In this document: positions 17,505-25,787 of the stretch, in pieces | How positions within the stretch are numbered: the first letter of the stretch is position 1 | Layout of the letters: every line of letters begins with the position of its first letter | NCBI GenBank assembly: GCA_903909435.1 | Contig: CAIVVT010000277.1 | Coordinates: forward strand, 27,934-91,933 | DNA length: 64,000 bases | Direction: 5' to 3' | From: an uncultured Acidobacteriia bacterium | GTDB lineage: Bacteria; Acidobacteriota; Terriglobia; Bryobacterales; Bryobacteraceae | Program-made: the position numbers and the translations under genes | The notes under the pieces: generated by a model | Databases searched by the model: none | The model's input: the letters and a program-made list of their open reading frames with translations, nothing else | Told to the model about the DNA's origin: nothing

Positions 17505-18623
17505 ATGCGCCTCGCGGCATTGCTTCTGTCCTTCGTTTGCCTGGCCCCGGCCCAGGTCCCCGGCCCGGAACAACTCTTTCGCGAGGCGGTTGCGGCGCAG
17601 CAGCGGGGAGACGACGCCCTCGCTATTCGCAAGTACCAGGACTTAATTAAGCTGCGTCCCGACATGGTCGAACTACGGGCAAATCTGGGTGCGTCGCTGG
17701 CACGTTCCGGACGTTTCGACGAGGCCATCGAACAGTACCGCATAGCGCTTGCCAGGAGCGCGAACAACGCAGCTCTCCGGCTCAATTTAGCATTGGCGTA
17801 CTACAAGAAAGGCGATTGGCCGGGAGCGATCCCGCACCTCAAGACCCTGCACGACGCGGAACCGGCCAACGCCCGAACGGCAACCTTGCTCGGCGATTGT
17901 TACTCGCGAATTGGGCAGGACCAGCAAGTCGTCGGCGTCCTGGCGCCAGTGGTCGCAAGCCATCCCGAGGAACTCGCAACCAGTTGGGAACTTGGTTCGG
18001 CGTTGATCCGCATCGGCCGCCAGCGCGAGGGACTGGAATTGGTCGAGCGAGTGGGCAGGTCGGGCAATAGCGCCGATGCATTCCTGCTAGCAGGACAGAC
18101 GGCGCTTCAGTTACACGAATTCGAACGGGCGCGCGACGACGCGAATGCTGCCGTGCGGCTGAATGACAAGCTGCCCGGTGCGCTCACCCTACAGGGCACG
18201 GTGTTGCAGTACCTCAACGACAATCAGGGGGCCATCGTAGCGCTGCGGAGGGCTTTGGAGGCCAACCCGAACGACTTCGACGCGCATCTGACGCTGGGCG
18301 CCGTGCTGAACACGGAGCGCGACCTGGCAGGCGCCCGCGAGCACCTGGAGCGTGCAGTCAAGCTAAACCCCTCATCCACGCTTGCGCTGTATGCGCTGGC
18401 GCGCATGAAGCGTACACAAGGCGAGATCGAAGCCGCCGTGAAGGACTTCGAAAAGGTTGTTCACGACGATCCCGAATGGGCACAGCCGCACGTCGAACTG
18501 GCCGCCTTATACTTCCGGCTAAACCGGCAGGCGGACGGTGACAGAGAGCGCGCTGCGTTCGACCGGATGAGCGCGAACCAGCAGGGCAAGCAGCGGTCCG
18601 CTACTGCGACTCCTTCACACTGA
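17505..18623 (+). CDS. TPR protein A2, exported
   Basis: A 372-residue protein. The ATG at 17505 is preceded by GAAAGAG and opens a short signal peptide (RLAALLLSFVCLAPAQ). TPR repeats fill the rest (e.g. VELRANLGASLARSGRF, ALRLNLALAYYKKGDW, FDAHLTLGAVLNTERD). It is paralogous to A1, sharing the LNLALAYYK and LYFRLNR/LYYRLNR segments. Its 3' end overlaps the convergent CRTAC1 gene C3 by 23 bases, so transcripts from the two strands are antisense to each other there. It probably belongs to the B2-C2-A2 transcription unit. Confidence 0.85.
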   Translation: MRLAALLLSFVCLAPAQVPGPEQLFREAVAAQQRGDDALAIRKYQDLIKLRPDMVELRANLGASLARSGRFDEAIEQYRIALARSANNAALRLNLALAYYKKGDWPGAIPHLKTLHDAEPANARTATLLGDCYSRIGQDQQVVGVLAPVVASHPEELATSWELGSALIRIGRQREGLELVERVGRSGNSADAFLLAGQTALQLHEFERARDDANAAVRLNDKLPGALTLQGTVLQYLNDNQGAIVALRRALEANPNDFDAHLTLGAVLNTERDLAGAREHLERAVKLNPSSTLALYALARMKRTQGEIEAAVKDFEKVVHDDPEWAQPHVELAALYFRLNRQADGDRERAAFDRMSANQQGKQRSATATPSH

Positions 18624-20283
18624 GCACGCGGTCAGCGCGGACGTCCTGGAGAGTCTGCAACTTGCCGGAAGGCCACCTGATTTCAACCGTCTGCGCGGTG
18701 TCGTCCTGGCCCAGGCCGAAGTGCACTGGGCCATAGCTTGACGACGCGTAGCCCACGCTGGTGGTCATGTGGTTGAACTGCGTGACATGTTTCGTCGTCA
18801 CCTTTATTCGTGCCCCAATCCCGTCACGATTGCTCCTGGTGCCCTCCAATGCAATGTCGAGCCAGTGCCCGGAAGCGGGGCTGCGATTCATCCAGATTTC
18901 GGCTGGCCCGGTGAGAGCCGTCGTGACCACGTCGATCCGGCCATCGCCGTCGAAGTCACCGAAAGCGAGCCCGCGATGCCGCTTGGGGGGAAGGACGTCG
19001 AGCCCCGCTTCGGGTGTCAACGCTTCCCATTTTCCGCTTGCGCCCAAGTTGCGAAAGACACTGTTATGCTGCTCCACGACGGTGCCCGGCATGGCGCGCG
19101 ACAGCACGTCGCCCCGCGTCACGAAGAGATCCTTCCAGCCGTCGTTATCCAGGTCGTATAGGCCCGGGCCGAAGCCCGCCATGGACATGCTGAGGTTGCG
19201 CATCCCGGCTTCGCCTGTGACCTCACGAAATCCCTCTCCGCCCAGGTTCTTCAGCAGCGGAAAGGTCTGTTTTGCCAAAGCGACGAAGGCGATGTCGGGA
19301 TACTCGTCGTTGTTGAAGTCGCGAAAATCCAGGCCCATCCCAGAGATGAAATTGCCATCCTCCATCAAGGCCACGCCCTTCTGGAAAGCAACCTCCTCGA
19401 ACTTGCCGCCGGTATTGTGGAACAGCGAATTGTAAGATGCGTCGTTGGTAACGAAGATGTCCGGCAGTCCATCGAGGTCATAGTCCGCCATACCGCCTCC
19501 CATGCCTTTGCCCACATGCGCCCGGATGCCCCACGACTCGGAGACGTCTTCAAAGACGCCATTGCCCTTGTTCAAGTACAGCTGGTTGGGAAGCCCCTTG
19601 TAGGAGCGCGGACTACAGTAATCGGACTCGCCCCGGTACTCGCACAACGGCTCCGTCGCGCAGTCCCACTGCAGATAGTTCACGACGAACAGATCAAGCA
19701 GTCCGTCGTTGTTCACATCTACCCACACGCCGGTGATCGCCCACAGCGGACCGAATTGCGGGTCTGGTTTGTTTAAGCCCGCCTTATCGGAGACGTCCGT
19801 GAATGTGCCATCGCCATTGTTGTGATAGAGCGTATTATGATGAACTCCGGCCACGAATAGGTCGGGGTACCCGTCGTTATCGAAGTCACCCACGGCCGCA
19901 CCTACGTCAAACCCGCGGCCAGCGAGACCCGCCTCTTTGGTGACATCGGTGAACACGCCGTTGCCATCGTTGCGGAACAGATGGTTCTGATACTTGGGAT
20001 CGTCTTTCTTCAGGGTGGCGAGATTCGCCCCGTTGGTGAAAAAGATGTCAGCCCGGCCATCCCGGTTGTAATCGAAAACGGCGACGCCGCCAGCCATGGT
20101 CGCCGGTACGTGCCGCGCCTTCACCTCGCCGTGTTCCAGGCGGAATGCGATCGGCTTCAACTCAAAGCGAATCCGAGAGGCCGTCTCGCCGATCAGCCGC
20201 GGCAGCAGGCATGCGCACGGCAAAAGGAGCAGGCAGAGCAGTGCCTTCCGAGGCTGTCGGCGACTGTTGGGTTCGATCAGCAT
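18601..20283 (-). CDS. CRTAC1 family protein C3 (FG-GAP/VCBS repeats with ASPIC/UnbV domain)
   Basis: A 560-residue exported protein, the most diverged of the three CRTAC1 paralogues. A signal peptide (about 1-33) ends in a Leu/Cys-rich stretch. Ca loops include DYNRDGRAD, DFDNDGYPD, DVNNDGLLD, DYDLDGLPD, DLDNDGWKD and DFDGDGRID, and the C-terminal ASPIC/UnbV domain contains NRDGIGARIKV, GYASSSYGPVHFGLG and WPSGKLQTL. The cysteine loop differs: NYLQWDCATEPLC...YCSP, so the first Cys is displaced relative to C1/C2. It lies downstream of the Oar-like receptor on the same strand, 82 bases away, but a strong terminator sits between them. Confidence 0.9.
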   Translation of the reverse strand: MLIEPNSRRQPRKALLCLLLLPCACLLPRLIGETASRIRFELKPIAFRLEHGEVKARHVPATMAGGVAVFDYNRDGRADIFFTNGANLATLKKDDPKYQNHLFRNDGNGVFTDVTKEAGLAGRGFDVGAAVGDFDNDGYPDLFVAGVHHNTLYHNNGDGTFTDVSDKAGLNKPDPQFGPLWAITGVWVDVNNDGLLDLFVVNYLQWDCATEPLCEYRGESDYCSPRSYKGLPNQLYLNKGNGVFEDVSESWGIRAHVGKGMGGGMADYDLDGLPDIFVTNDASYNSLFHNTGGKFEEVAFQKGVALMEDGNFISGMGLDFRDFNNDEYPDIAFVALAKQTFPLLKNLGGEGFREVTGEAGMRNLSMSMAGFGPGLYDLDNDGWKDLFVTRGDVLSRAMPGTVVEQHNSVFRNLGASGKWEALTPEAGLDVLPPKRHRGLAFGDFDGDGRIDVVTTALTGPAEIWMNRSPASGHWLDIALEGTRSNRDGIGARIKVTTKHVTQFNHMTTSVGYASSSYGPVHFGLGQDDTAQTVEIRWPSGKLQTLQDVRADRVLSVKESQ

Positions 20284-20313
20284 AAATCACAAGAATAACG
20301 TCTCGTTCAATCA

Positions 20314-20341
20314 AAATGGGGCGGCTTGCGCCGCCCCATTT
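20314..20341 (-). terminator. Strong hairpin terminator after the Oar-like gene
   Basis: Perfect 12-bp arms AAATGGGGCGGC (20314-20325) and GCCGCCCCATTT (20330-20341) with a TTGC loop. On the minus strand it ends in TTT followed by TGATTGAACG. It lies 25 bases past the stop of the Oar-like receptor gene and upstream of C3, so it should limit read-through into C3. Confidence 0.75.
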
Positions 20342-20365
20342 GCTATCCATCCTCTAAGCCGAAGC

Positions 20366-23300
20366 CTAGAAGTTGTACTTGGCCGTGAACTCGATCACGC
20401 GACGGCCCACCGTGTAGTTCGGTTTCCCGGTTGTGAGCTTGTTCTGGTTCGTTGTGGTCAGATTGCCGTTGGAGTCGGCGAAATTTAACTGGAGATCGCT
20501 GTTGCCGGCCGCACCGAACTGCGGCAGCGGGTGGTTCAGGAAGTTAAACGCAGAGAAGCGGAGCTGAACCTTCTGGCGCTCCTTGAAGTTGAAGTTCTTG
20601 TAAATAGCGAGATCGCTATTGAAGAACGCCGGTCCATGGATGTAAGGCCAGATGATGTCGCCGTTGGCGCCGCCGGTGGGAGGCGCGAAGCAGGACGGAT
20701 TGTAGTATTGGCCAGAACTGAGGCCGCTGCGAGGATCGCATGTCACCTTGGGAACCAGAGTGACTGAGTTGGTGCCCAGGATGCGCTGGTTGCTGAAGCT
20801 TCCCGGCCAATTCACGTTCAGCGTGCCGCCAGTGGCAGGCTGAATCGGAGCGCCGCTCTGCATCTGCGTAATACCCGAAAGCTGCCAGCCGTTGACCACA
20901 CCGCCGGCGAACTTGTTGCCCTTGATCGGGCTCGGCAGGTTGATTACATACGCCGCGTTGAAGATGTGGGTGTGGTCCCAACCCAGCACGCCGTAATTGG
21001 CCTTCATGTCGAAGGGATAGAGGGAGTTGCCCGCGCCCGCGCCGTTGTCGGTCTGGTTATCGCGAATGCCGAGGACCTTACTGAACGTGTAGTTCATGGT
21101 GAAGGTCATGCGGCCGGTCTGCTTTTGCCAGGTCGCGATGAACGCGTTGTAGTTGGAGTAGCTGCCGTGGCCGATCAACGTCATTCCGGTGTAGTTGTGC
21201 AGCGGATAGTAGTCATTGGTCGGGAAGCCGCCGGCGGACGGATCGTTGATCACGCCGGTAATCGGGTCCGCCTTGAAGAAGGCCCCCATCGGGATGTTGT
21301 TCAGGTTGGAGAGCGGTCCGTGCAGCATCATGTCCTTAGACCGGTTGCCCGAGTACTGAATCTCGGCAACCGAGCGCCATGGCACGCGCTGTGAAATGGT
21401 GAGGTTGTAGGTTTGGGTATATGGCGTACGGTCGTCACCTTGGGTGAGAATGCCGTTGGGTCCGCTGCCCAGTCCAGGGGTACCGAGCGAGGGGGAATAC
21501 TGCTGGAAGTTGTTCCATCCGACGCAGCAGCCCCAATTTGTGCCGAGGCTCGGGACGTTCAATGGAGCGTTCTGTGCATCGCCGCTGACGCTGTTGTAGG
21601 CCAGTTGGTAGCGGTACACGCCGAAGCCGCCGCGGACCACGGTTTTGCCATTTCCGAAGATGTCGTAGGCTGCGCCGATGCGCGGCTCATAAAACAGCGC
21701 GCGGGACGGGAACCCGGACATTGGAACATTGGAGTTGATCCCATGCCAGGTAAGGCCGGTCCAGCCCTTCGCCGCAGAAGTGTTGTCGTAAAGGCCCTGA
21801 TTCCACACGGCCAATCCGATGTTCCCGCTGGGAACCCAGTTGCCCATGTGCTCGAAGCGCACACCGCCCGTGAGAGTCAGCCTGCGCGTGGCCTTCCAGG
21901 AATCCTGCACGAAGAACGAGTACTGGTAGTACTTGAAGTCCGCGACCGGAGCATCCTTGCTCTGATTGAATTGCGTGATGCGTGCGGTCAGTTGGTCCGC
22001 CAGCGGGTTGCCGGTGCTCGTTGCGCCCCAGTTCTCGTAATCCGCTGCGCCCTGAGTGGTCATGTTCAAACCGCCACCCGTCTGGTTGTTACGGGCGAAA
22101 TCCCAATAGAAACCGGCCTTGAGCGTGTGCGTGCCGGCGATCTTCGTGATGTTGTCCGAGATATTTGGCGTCTGCGATAGTTTGCCGAAAGCGTTCTTCC
22201 CGCCAGCTGGCCATGGAGCGCCATAAGGATAGGTCGCAAAGCCAACCGAGGAGTTATTCCAGCCGAAGGTATTGGGGAGCTGCGGCATGAACGGGTTGCT
22301 GAACAAGCCCGTCATCTTGAATCCCAGTTTGTCCGGGTTCACTGCGTCAGGGTTCGATAGGTGGATCGGGTTAGTGAAGTTGGCCTGGGCAAAAATGAAC
22401 TCGTTGGTCAGCGTGGGGCTGAACACGTGCACTAGGTTTGCGCTGTAGACGTCCGACTTCTGGATTGCCTGTTGGGAGGACGGATACGGCAGCGAGCCGC
22501 CGATCTGCCACCAGATGCTGATCGGGCTGATGGACGTTTCCTCCTGGCGATTCCAGGAAAGGAACAGCTTCGTGTTCTGGCTGATGTTGTAGTCAGCACG
22601 GAGTCGGTACTCCCAGCGATTCTGCGGAGGACCGACGAAATACTGGAAGTTGCTGCCCGTTGAGTTCGTCGTGGGATCGGCGTTCGGCTTGGGGTACAAC
22701 TTCATGTAGATCTGCGAGTTCGGGTCGAACTGCGAGGCAGGAATGATTCCGCCCGGGGCGAAGTTGGCTCCGGCGTTTCCGCCTGGTGTGGTTGCAGCCT
22801 GACTGCGCGCGTTCGCGAAGCCTGAGCCGAGGCCATCGAGATAAGAGCGGCTGAAGTTTCCGTTCATCATCTCGGTGGTCGGGACGAAGTAGTTCTGCAG
22901 GTTGCCAGCTGGCTGCTGCTTCATGTACTCGTAAGCGGTGTAGAAGAACAGCTTGTCGCGGTTCTTGTTGAACTTGGTGCCGGGGATGAGCACCGGACCG
23001 CCGAAGTCGCCGCCGGGATAGTAAAACTTGTCATCGAGCGGCTTCCCGCCTTGATTCTTGGAGAACGAATCAATCGAGTTGAATATGCCGTTGCGGGCGT
23101 ACAAGTACGCCTGGCCATGGAACTGCGCGCCGCCGCTCTTACCAATCGCTTGGAAAGTGGCCGGGCCTTTGGCGTATTCCGCACCGTAAGCGGACGTGAG
23201 GATCGAAACTTCCTGAACCTGATTCTGGTTGATATTGGCGGTCTGCGTGCCCTGGTTGCCAGGATCGAGCAGGTTCGCGCCGTCCGACGTCATGGTCATG

Positions 23301-23959
23301 GCGCCATTCGGTTGCGTGCCGCCAGCCGAAAACGAACCGATCGGGCCGGTGTTGCTGGCCGTTGTATAGCTGTTCCACATATTCTGGCTCAGGCCACCGG
23401 TCATGGCCATGCCAGGCATGATCTTCATCAACTCAGCCGCGTCGCGGCCGACCATGGACAACTCCTCCACCATTGTCTTGCTGAGCGTCTGGCTGGCCGT
23501 GCCCGTGTCCACGGGGACAATCACGTCGGCGCTCGCCATGACGGCGACTTCCTGCTTCGTACCGCCGACCTGAAGGGAGACGTTAGGCAGATTCACGCTC
23601 TTACCCTGGGTGATGATAATCCCGTTAGCTTCCCAACTGGTGAACCCGGAAGCGATCACCGTGACGGTATAGGACCCCGGGGGAATGGAAGGGAAGACGA
23701 AAACGCCACTGCCGTTGGTGAGGGTTTCGCGTGTGGCATTGGTTGATTCCGTCTTCAGGACTACCTGGGCCTTCGGGATGATAGCGCCGCTCGCATCGGT
23801 CACTGTGGCGCTGATTGAACCGCTCGCGCCTTGACCGAACGAGGACGGTTGATAAACGAATAGGACTGTGATGAGCAGCCCAAGCAATGCGACATATCTA
23901 CTGAGATACCGTCGGGAAGCCGCAACGAGGAACGACTCCGGACGCTTTGAATCGCGCAT
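20366..23959 (-). CDS. TonB-dependent receptor, Oar-like, with carboxypeptidase-regulatory-like domain
   Basis: A 1197-residue outer-membrane beta-barrel protein. The ATG at 23959 follows AAAGGGG on the minus strand. Residues 1-43 contain a signal peptide after a basic leader. Residues about 46-130 form an Ig-like carboxypeptidase-regulatory domain (SGSISATVTDASGAIIPKAQV ... PPGSYTVTV). A plug-like region follows (LSMVGRDAAELMKIMPGM, QVQEVSILTSAYGAEYAKGPA) and then the barrel, ending in the aromatic C-terminus KYNF typical of outer-membrane proteins. Oar of Myxococcus is known to be needed for secretion of a protease, and others import carbon sources. Neighbouring exported TPR and CRTAC1 proteins may be its partners or cargo (inference). 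Confidence 0.9.
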   Translation of the reverse strand: MRDSKRPESFLVAASRRYLSRYVALLGLLITVLFVYQPSSFGQGASGSISATVTDASGAIIPKAQVVLKTESTNATRETLTNGSGVFVFPSIPPGSYTVTVIASGFTSWEANGIIITQGKSVNLPNVSLQVGGTKQEVAVMASADVIVPVDTGTASQTLSKTMVEELSMVGRDAAELMKIMPGMAMTGGLSQNMWNSYTTASNTGPIGSFSAGGTQPNGAMTMTSDGANLLDPGNQGTQTANINQNQVQEVSILTSAYGAEYAKGPATFQAIGKSGGAQFHGQAYLYARNGIFNSIDSFSKNQGGKPLDDKFYYPGGDFGGPVLIPGTKFNKNRDKLFFYTAYEYMKQQPAGNLQNYFVPTTEMMNGNFSRSYLDGLGSGFANARSQAATTPGGNAGANFAPGGIIPASQFDPNSQIYMKLYPKPNADPTTNSTGSNFQYFVGPPQNRWEYRLRADYNISQNTKLFLSWNRQEETSISPISIWWQIGGSLPYPSSQQAIQKSDVYSANLVHVFSPTLTNEFIFAQANFTNPIHLSNPDAVNPDKLGFKMTGLFSNPFMPQLPNTFGWNNSSVGFATYPYGAPWPAGGKNAFGKLSQTPNISDNITKIAGTHTLKAGFYWDFARNNQTGGGLNMTTQGAADYENWGATSTGNPLADQLTARITQFNQSKDAPVADFKYYQYSFFVQDSWKATRRLTLTGGVRFEHMGNWVPSGNIGLAVWNQGLYDNTSAAKGWTGLTWHGINSNVPMSGFPSRALFYEPRIGAAYDIFGNGKTVVRGGFGVYRYQLAYNSVSGDAQNAPLNVPSLGTNWGCCVGWNNFQQYSPSLGTPGLGSGPNGILTQGDDRTPYTQTYNLTISQRVPWRSVAEIQYSGNRSKDMMLHGPLSNLNNIPMGAFFKADPITGVINDPSAGGFPTNDYYPLHNYTGMTLIGHGSYSNYNAFIATWQKQTGRMTFTMNYTFSKVLGIRDNQTDNGAGAGNSLYPFDMKANYGVLGWDHTHIFNAAYVINLPSPIKGNKFAGGVVNGWQLSGITQMQSGAPIQPATGGTLNVNWPGSFSNQRILGTNSVTLVPKVTCDPRSGLSSGQYYNPSCFAPPTGGANGDIIWPYIHGPAFFNSDLAIYKNFNFKERQKVQLRFSAFNFLNHPLPQFGAAGNSDLQLNFADSNGNLTTTNQNKLTTGKPNYTVGRRVIEFTAKYNF

Positions 23960-24433
23960 AGGACCCCTTTCGAAACTTAAGATCTACTTGCCCAAATCTG
24001 GCAAACCAGGTCCACCGGAAGCCACCGCGAGCAGCCCGGCAAACCCACGCATAGACCGCTTCATGGACGGAGGTGAACCGACGGCCGTCAAGGACCCGCT
24101 TCCCCTGGTGCGGGGCGAATCGAGAGAGAACTCCGACGAGAGAATGCAGCAAGATCCCTGAACGCAACCTTCGTTACACACGTCACGATGATAGAAGACT
24201 GAGCCTGCCGCGATGTTCTTACAAGGCTCATACCGTAACAAAGCTGCCACAATTCGATATTCTTATTATTTGCAATGGTTTACGACGCCCCGTGGTTGAA
24301 CGACAAAGGGACGTATGGGACGTATAGTACGTATCAAACGCCATCGTCCCAGTGCTTCCCAGTCATTGGTTCCAATCGGCCGCAATGGTGTTACAATTCT
24401 CGTGGGGATTCTTCACCTCCTGGCAGAGGAACC
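23960..24433. other. Divergent regulatory region between the Oar-like gene and the HTH-like gene
   Basis: 474 bases. It holds an AT-rich patch (about 24250-24275), three ACGTAT repeats (24311-24334), an ATTGG-TT-CCAAT inverted repeat (24365-24376) and a TACAAT box near 24388-24393, then the AGAGGA ribosome binding site of the plus-strand gene. The concentration of small symmetric elements suggests control of both divergent genes from here. Confidence 0.5.
24311..24334. repeat. Three ACGTAT direct repeats, 9-base period
   Basis: ACGTAT begins at 24311, 24320 and 24329, exactly 9 bases apart. A TATAGT box (24323-24328) is embedded between the second and third copies, so a protein bound to the repeats would cover a possible -10 element. 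About 100 bases upstream of the HTH-like gene. Confidence 0.6.
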
Positions 24434-25696
24434 ATGCAACCGTCTCGTCCGGCAGAAGCTCAGCGCCCTCCCATGTCAGAAGCGGAACGTGTTGCGATTC
24501 GCGAACAACTGGAACGGATACTCGCGAATCCGCTCTTCAAGAACAGCAAGCGCTACCCCAATCTGCTGCGATACATCGTCGAACACACCTTGGACGGGCA
24601 GAAGGCCGAGTTGAAAGAGCGCACCCTCGGGGTGGAGGTTTTTGCGCGCAGTCCGGGCTACGACACCAACGCGGATCCAATCGTGCGCGCTACCGCCGGC
24701 GAGATCCGAAAACGAATCGCGCTGTATTACCACGAGCCCGGCCACGAATCCGAATTGCGGATAGACCTTGCCCCGGGATCCTACGTGCCTGAGTTTGGCC
24801 CCCCGGTACCTGCATCGGCCGTTCGCCCGGCGGTATACGCGGCTGAACCGTCAGTAACGCCGGATCCGGTCCGGCAAAACTGGTTGAGATATGGGCTGGC
24901 AGGTGTCCTCGTTGCGGCTGTCGCCGGAGCCTTGCTGTACACCAAGCCTTGGGTCGGTCCCAGCGCGCTAAGCTCCTTTTGGGCCCCCGTGCTCGATACT
25001 CCCGGCGCGGTGTTGATCTGTGTAGGACAGCGCCAATATCGAGGCTCCTCGCCGGAGTTCCAGCAACAGAACCGCTCCGACATCCCCCGACCCCAATCGG
25101 CTCAATCCGGCCCCACCGATCGCACCACCGTCTCCGAACTGTATTACCTGGGAAGCCAGAACGTGGCTATGCCGGACATGATGGCCATCACGCAATTGGC
25201 AGGAGTATTGGAACTGAACGGCAAGCCCTACCAAATCCGGGGCCAGAGTTCGACGACCTTCGCGGATCTGCGTAATAGTCCGGTGATCCTGATCGGGGCC
25301 TTCAACAACGACTGGACACTGCGCCTCGCGGGTCCGCTGCGTTTCGGATTCTCTCGAGACGGCCACTACTTTTGGATTAGCGATCGCAGAAACCCTCTGG
25401 ATAAGAGCAGAGGCATCAGCTATGAAACGCCGTACCTGCAACTTACCGAGGACTACGCCGTGATCACCAGGGTGCATGACGCGACCACACAGCGGATGGT
25501 TGTCATCGCCGCAGGCTTGACTGGCTACGGCACGATCGCTGCCGGCGAGTTCCTCTCGAATCCTTCCTACTTGGAGGCGCTCAGCCGGACGGCTCCAAAG
25601 AACTGGGCGTCGAAAAACATGCAGATCCTCATATCCGCCAAGGTCATCAACGGAAACTCAGGTCCGCCGAACGTCGTGGACCAGTACTTTTGGTAG
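24434..25696 (+). CDS. Membrane-anchored HTH-like protein of acidobacterial type
   Basis: A 420-residue protein. AGAGGA just before the ATG at 24434 fixes the start. Residues about 20-120 form a conserved domain (LERILANPLFKNSKRYPNLLRYIVEH, then GEIRKRIALYY and APGSYVPEF) that I recognise from acidobacterial proteins often annotated as winged-helix or adenylate-cyclase-like regulators. A single membrane helix lies at about 152-170. The C-terminal part is extracytoplasmic, beta-rich and unassigned. This layout (cytoplasmic DNA- or protein-binding head, one helix, outside sensor) suggests a one-component transmembrane regulator, possibly for the divergent Oar-like gene. That role is inference. 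Confidence 0.7.
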   Translation: MQPSRPAEAQRPPMSEAERVAIREQLERILANPLFKNSKRYPNLLRYIVEHTLDGQKAELKERTLGVEVFARSPGYDTNADPIVRATAGEIRKRIALYYHEPGHESELRIDLAPGSYVPEFGPPVPASAVRPAVYAAEPSVTPDPVRQNWLRYGLAGVLVAAVAGALLYTKPWVGPSALSSFWAPVLDTPGAVLICVGQRQYRGSSPEFQQQNRSDIPRPQSAQSGPTDRTTVSELYYLGSQNVAMPDMMAITQLAGVLELNGKPYQIRGQSSTTFADLRNSPVILIGAFNNDWTLRLAGPLRFGFSRDGHYFWISDRRNPLDKSRGISYETPYLQLTEDYAVITRVHDATTQRMVVIAAGLTGYGTIAAGEFLSNPSYLEALSRTAPKNWASKNMQILISAKVINGNSGPPNVVDQYFW

Positions 25697-25787
25697 ACTG
25701 CGCTCCCCGGCCCACCTCCCGGCCAGGGCCTGCGCCGCGCGGACGATTCCTGGCGACAACCGATTCAAGGGAAGTTAGTATAGGAGC

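Noticed and set aside
10219..18623. Mobile-element-driven duplication of TPR/CRTAC1 genes
   Set aside because: No transposase, terminal inverted repeats or target-site duplications were found around the copies; simple recombination is enough.
20281..20365. C3 and the Oar-like receptor as one operon
   Set aside because: They share a strand and an 82-base gap, but a perfect 12-bp hairpin terminator lies between them, so co-transcription is doubtful.
24311..24334. ACGTAT repeats as the start of a CRISPR array or plasmid-type iterons
   Set aside because: Units are only 6 bases with 3-base gaps and just three copies; no spacers, no cas genes and no replication initiator nearby.
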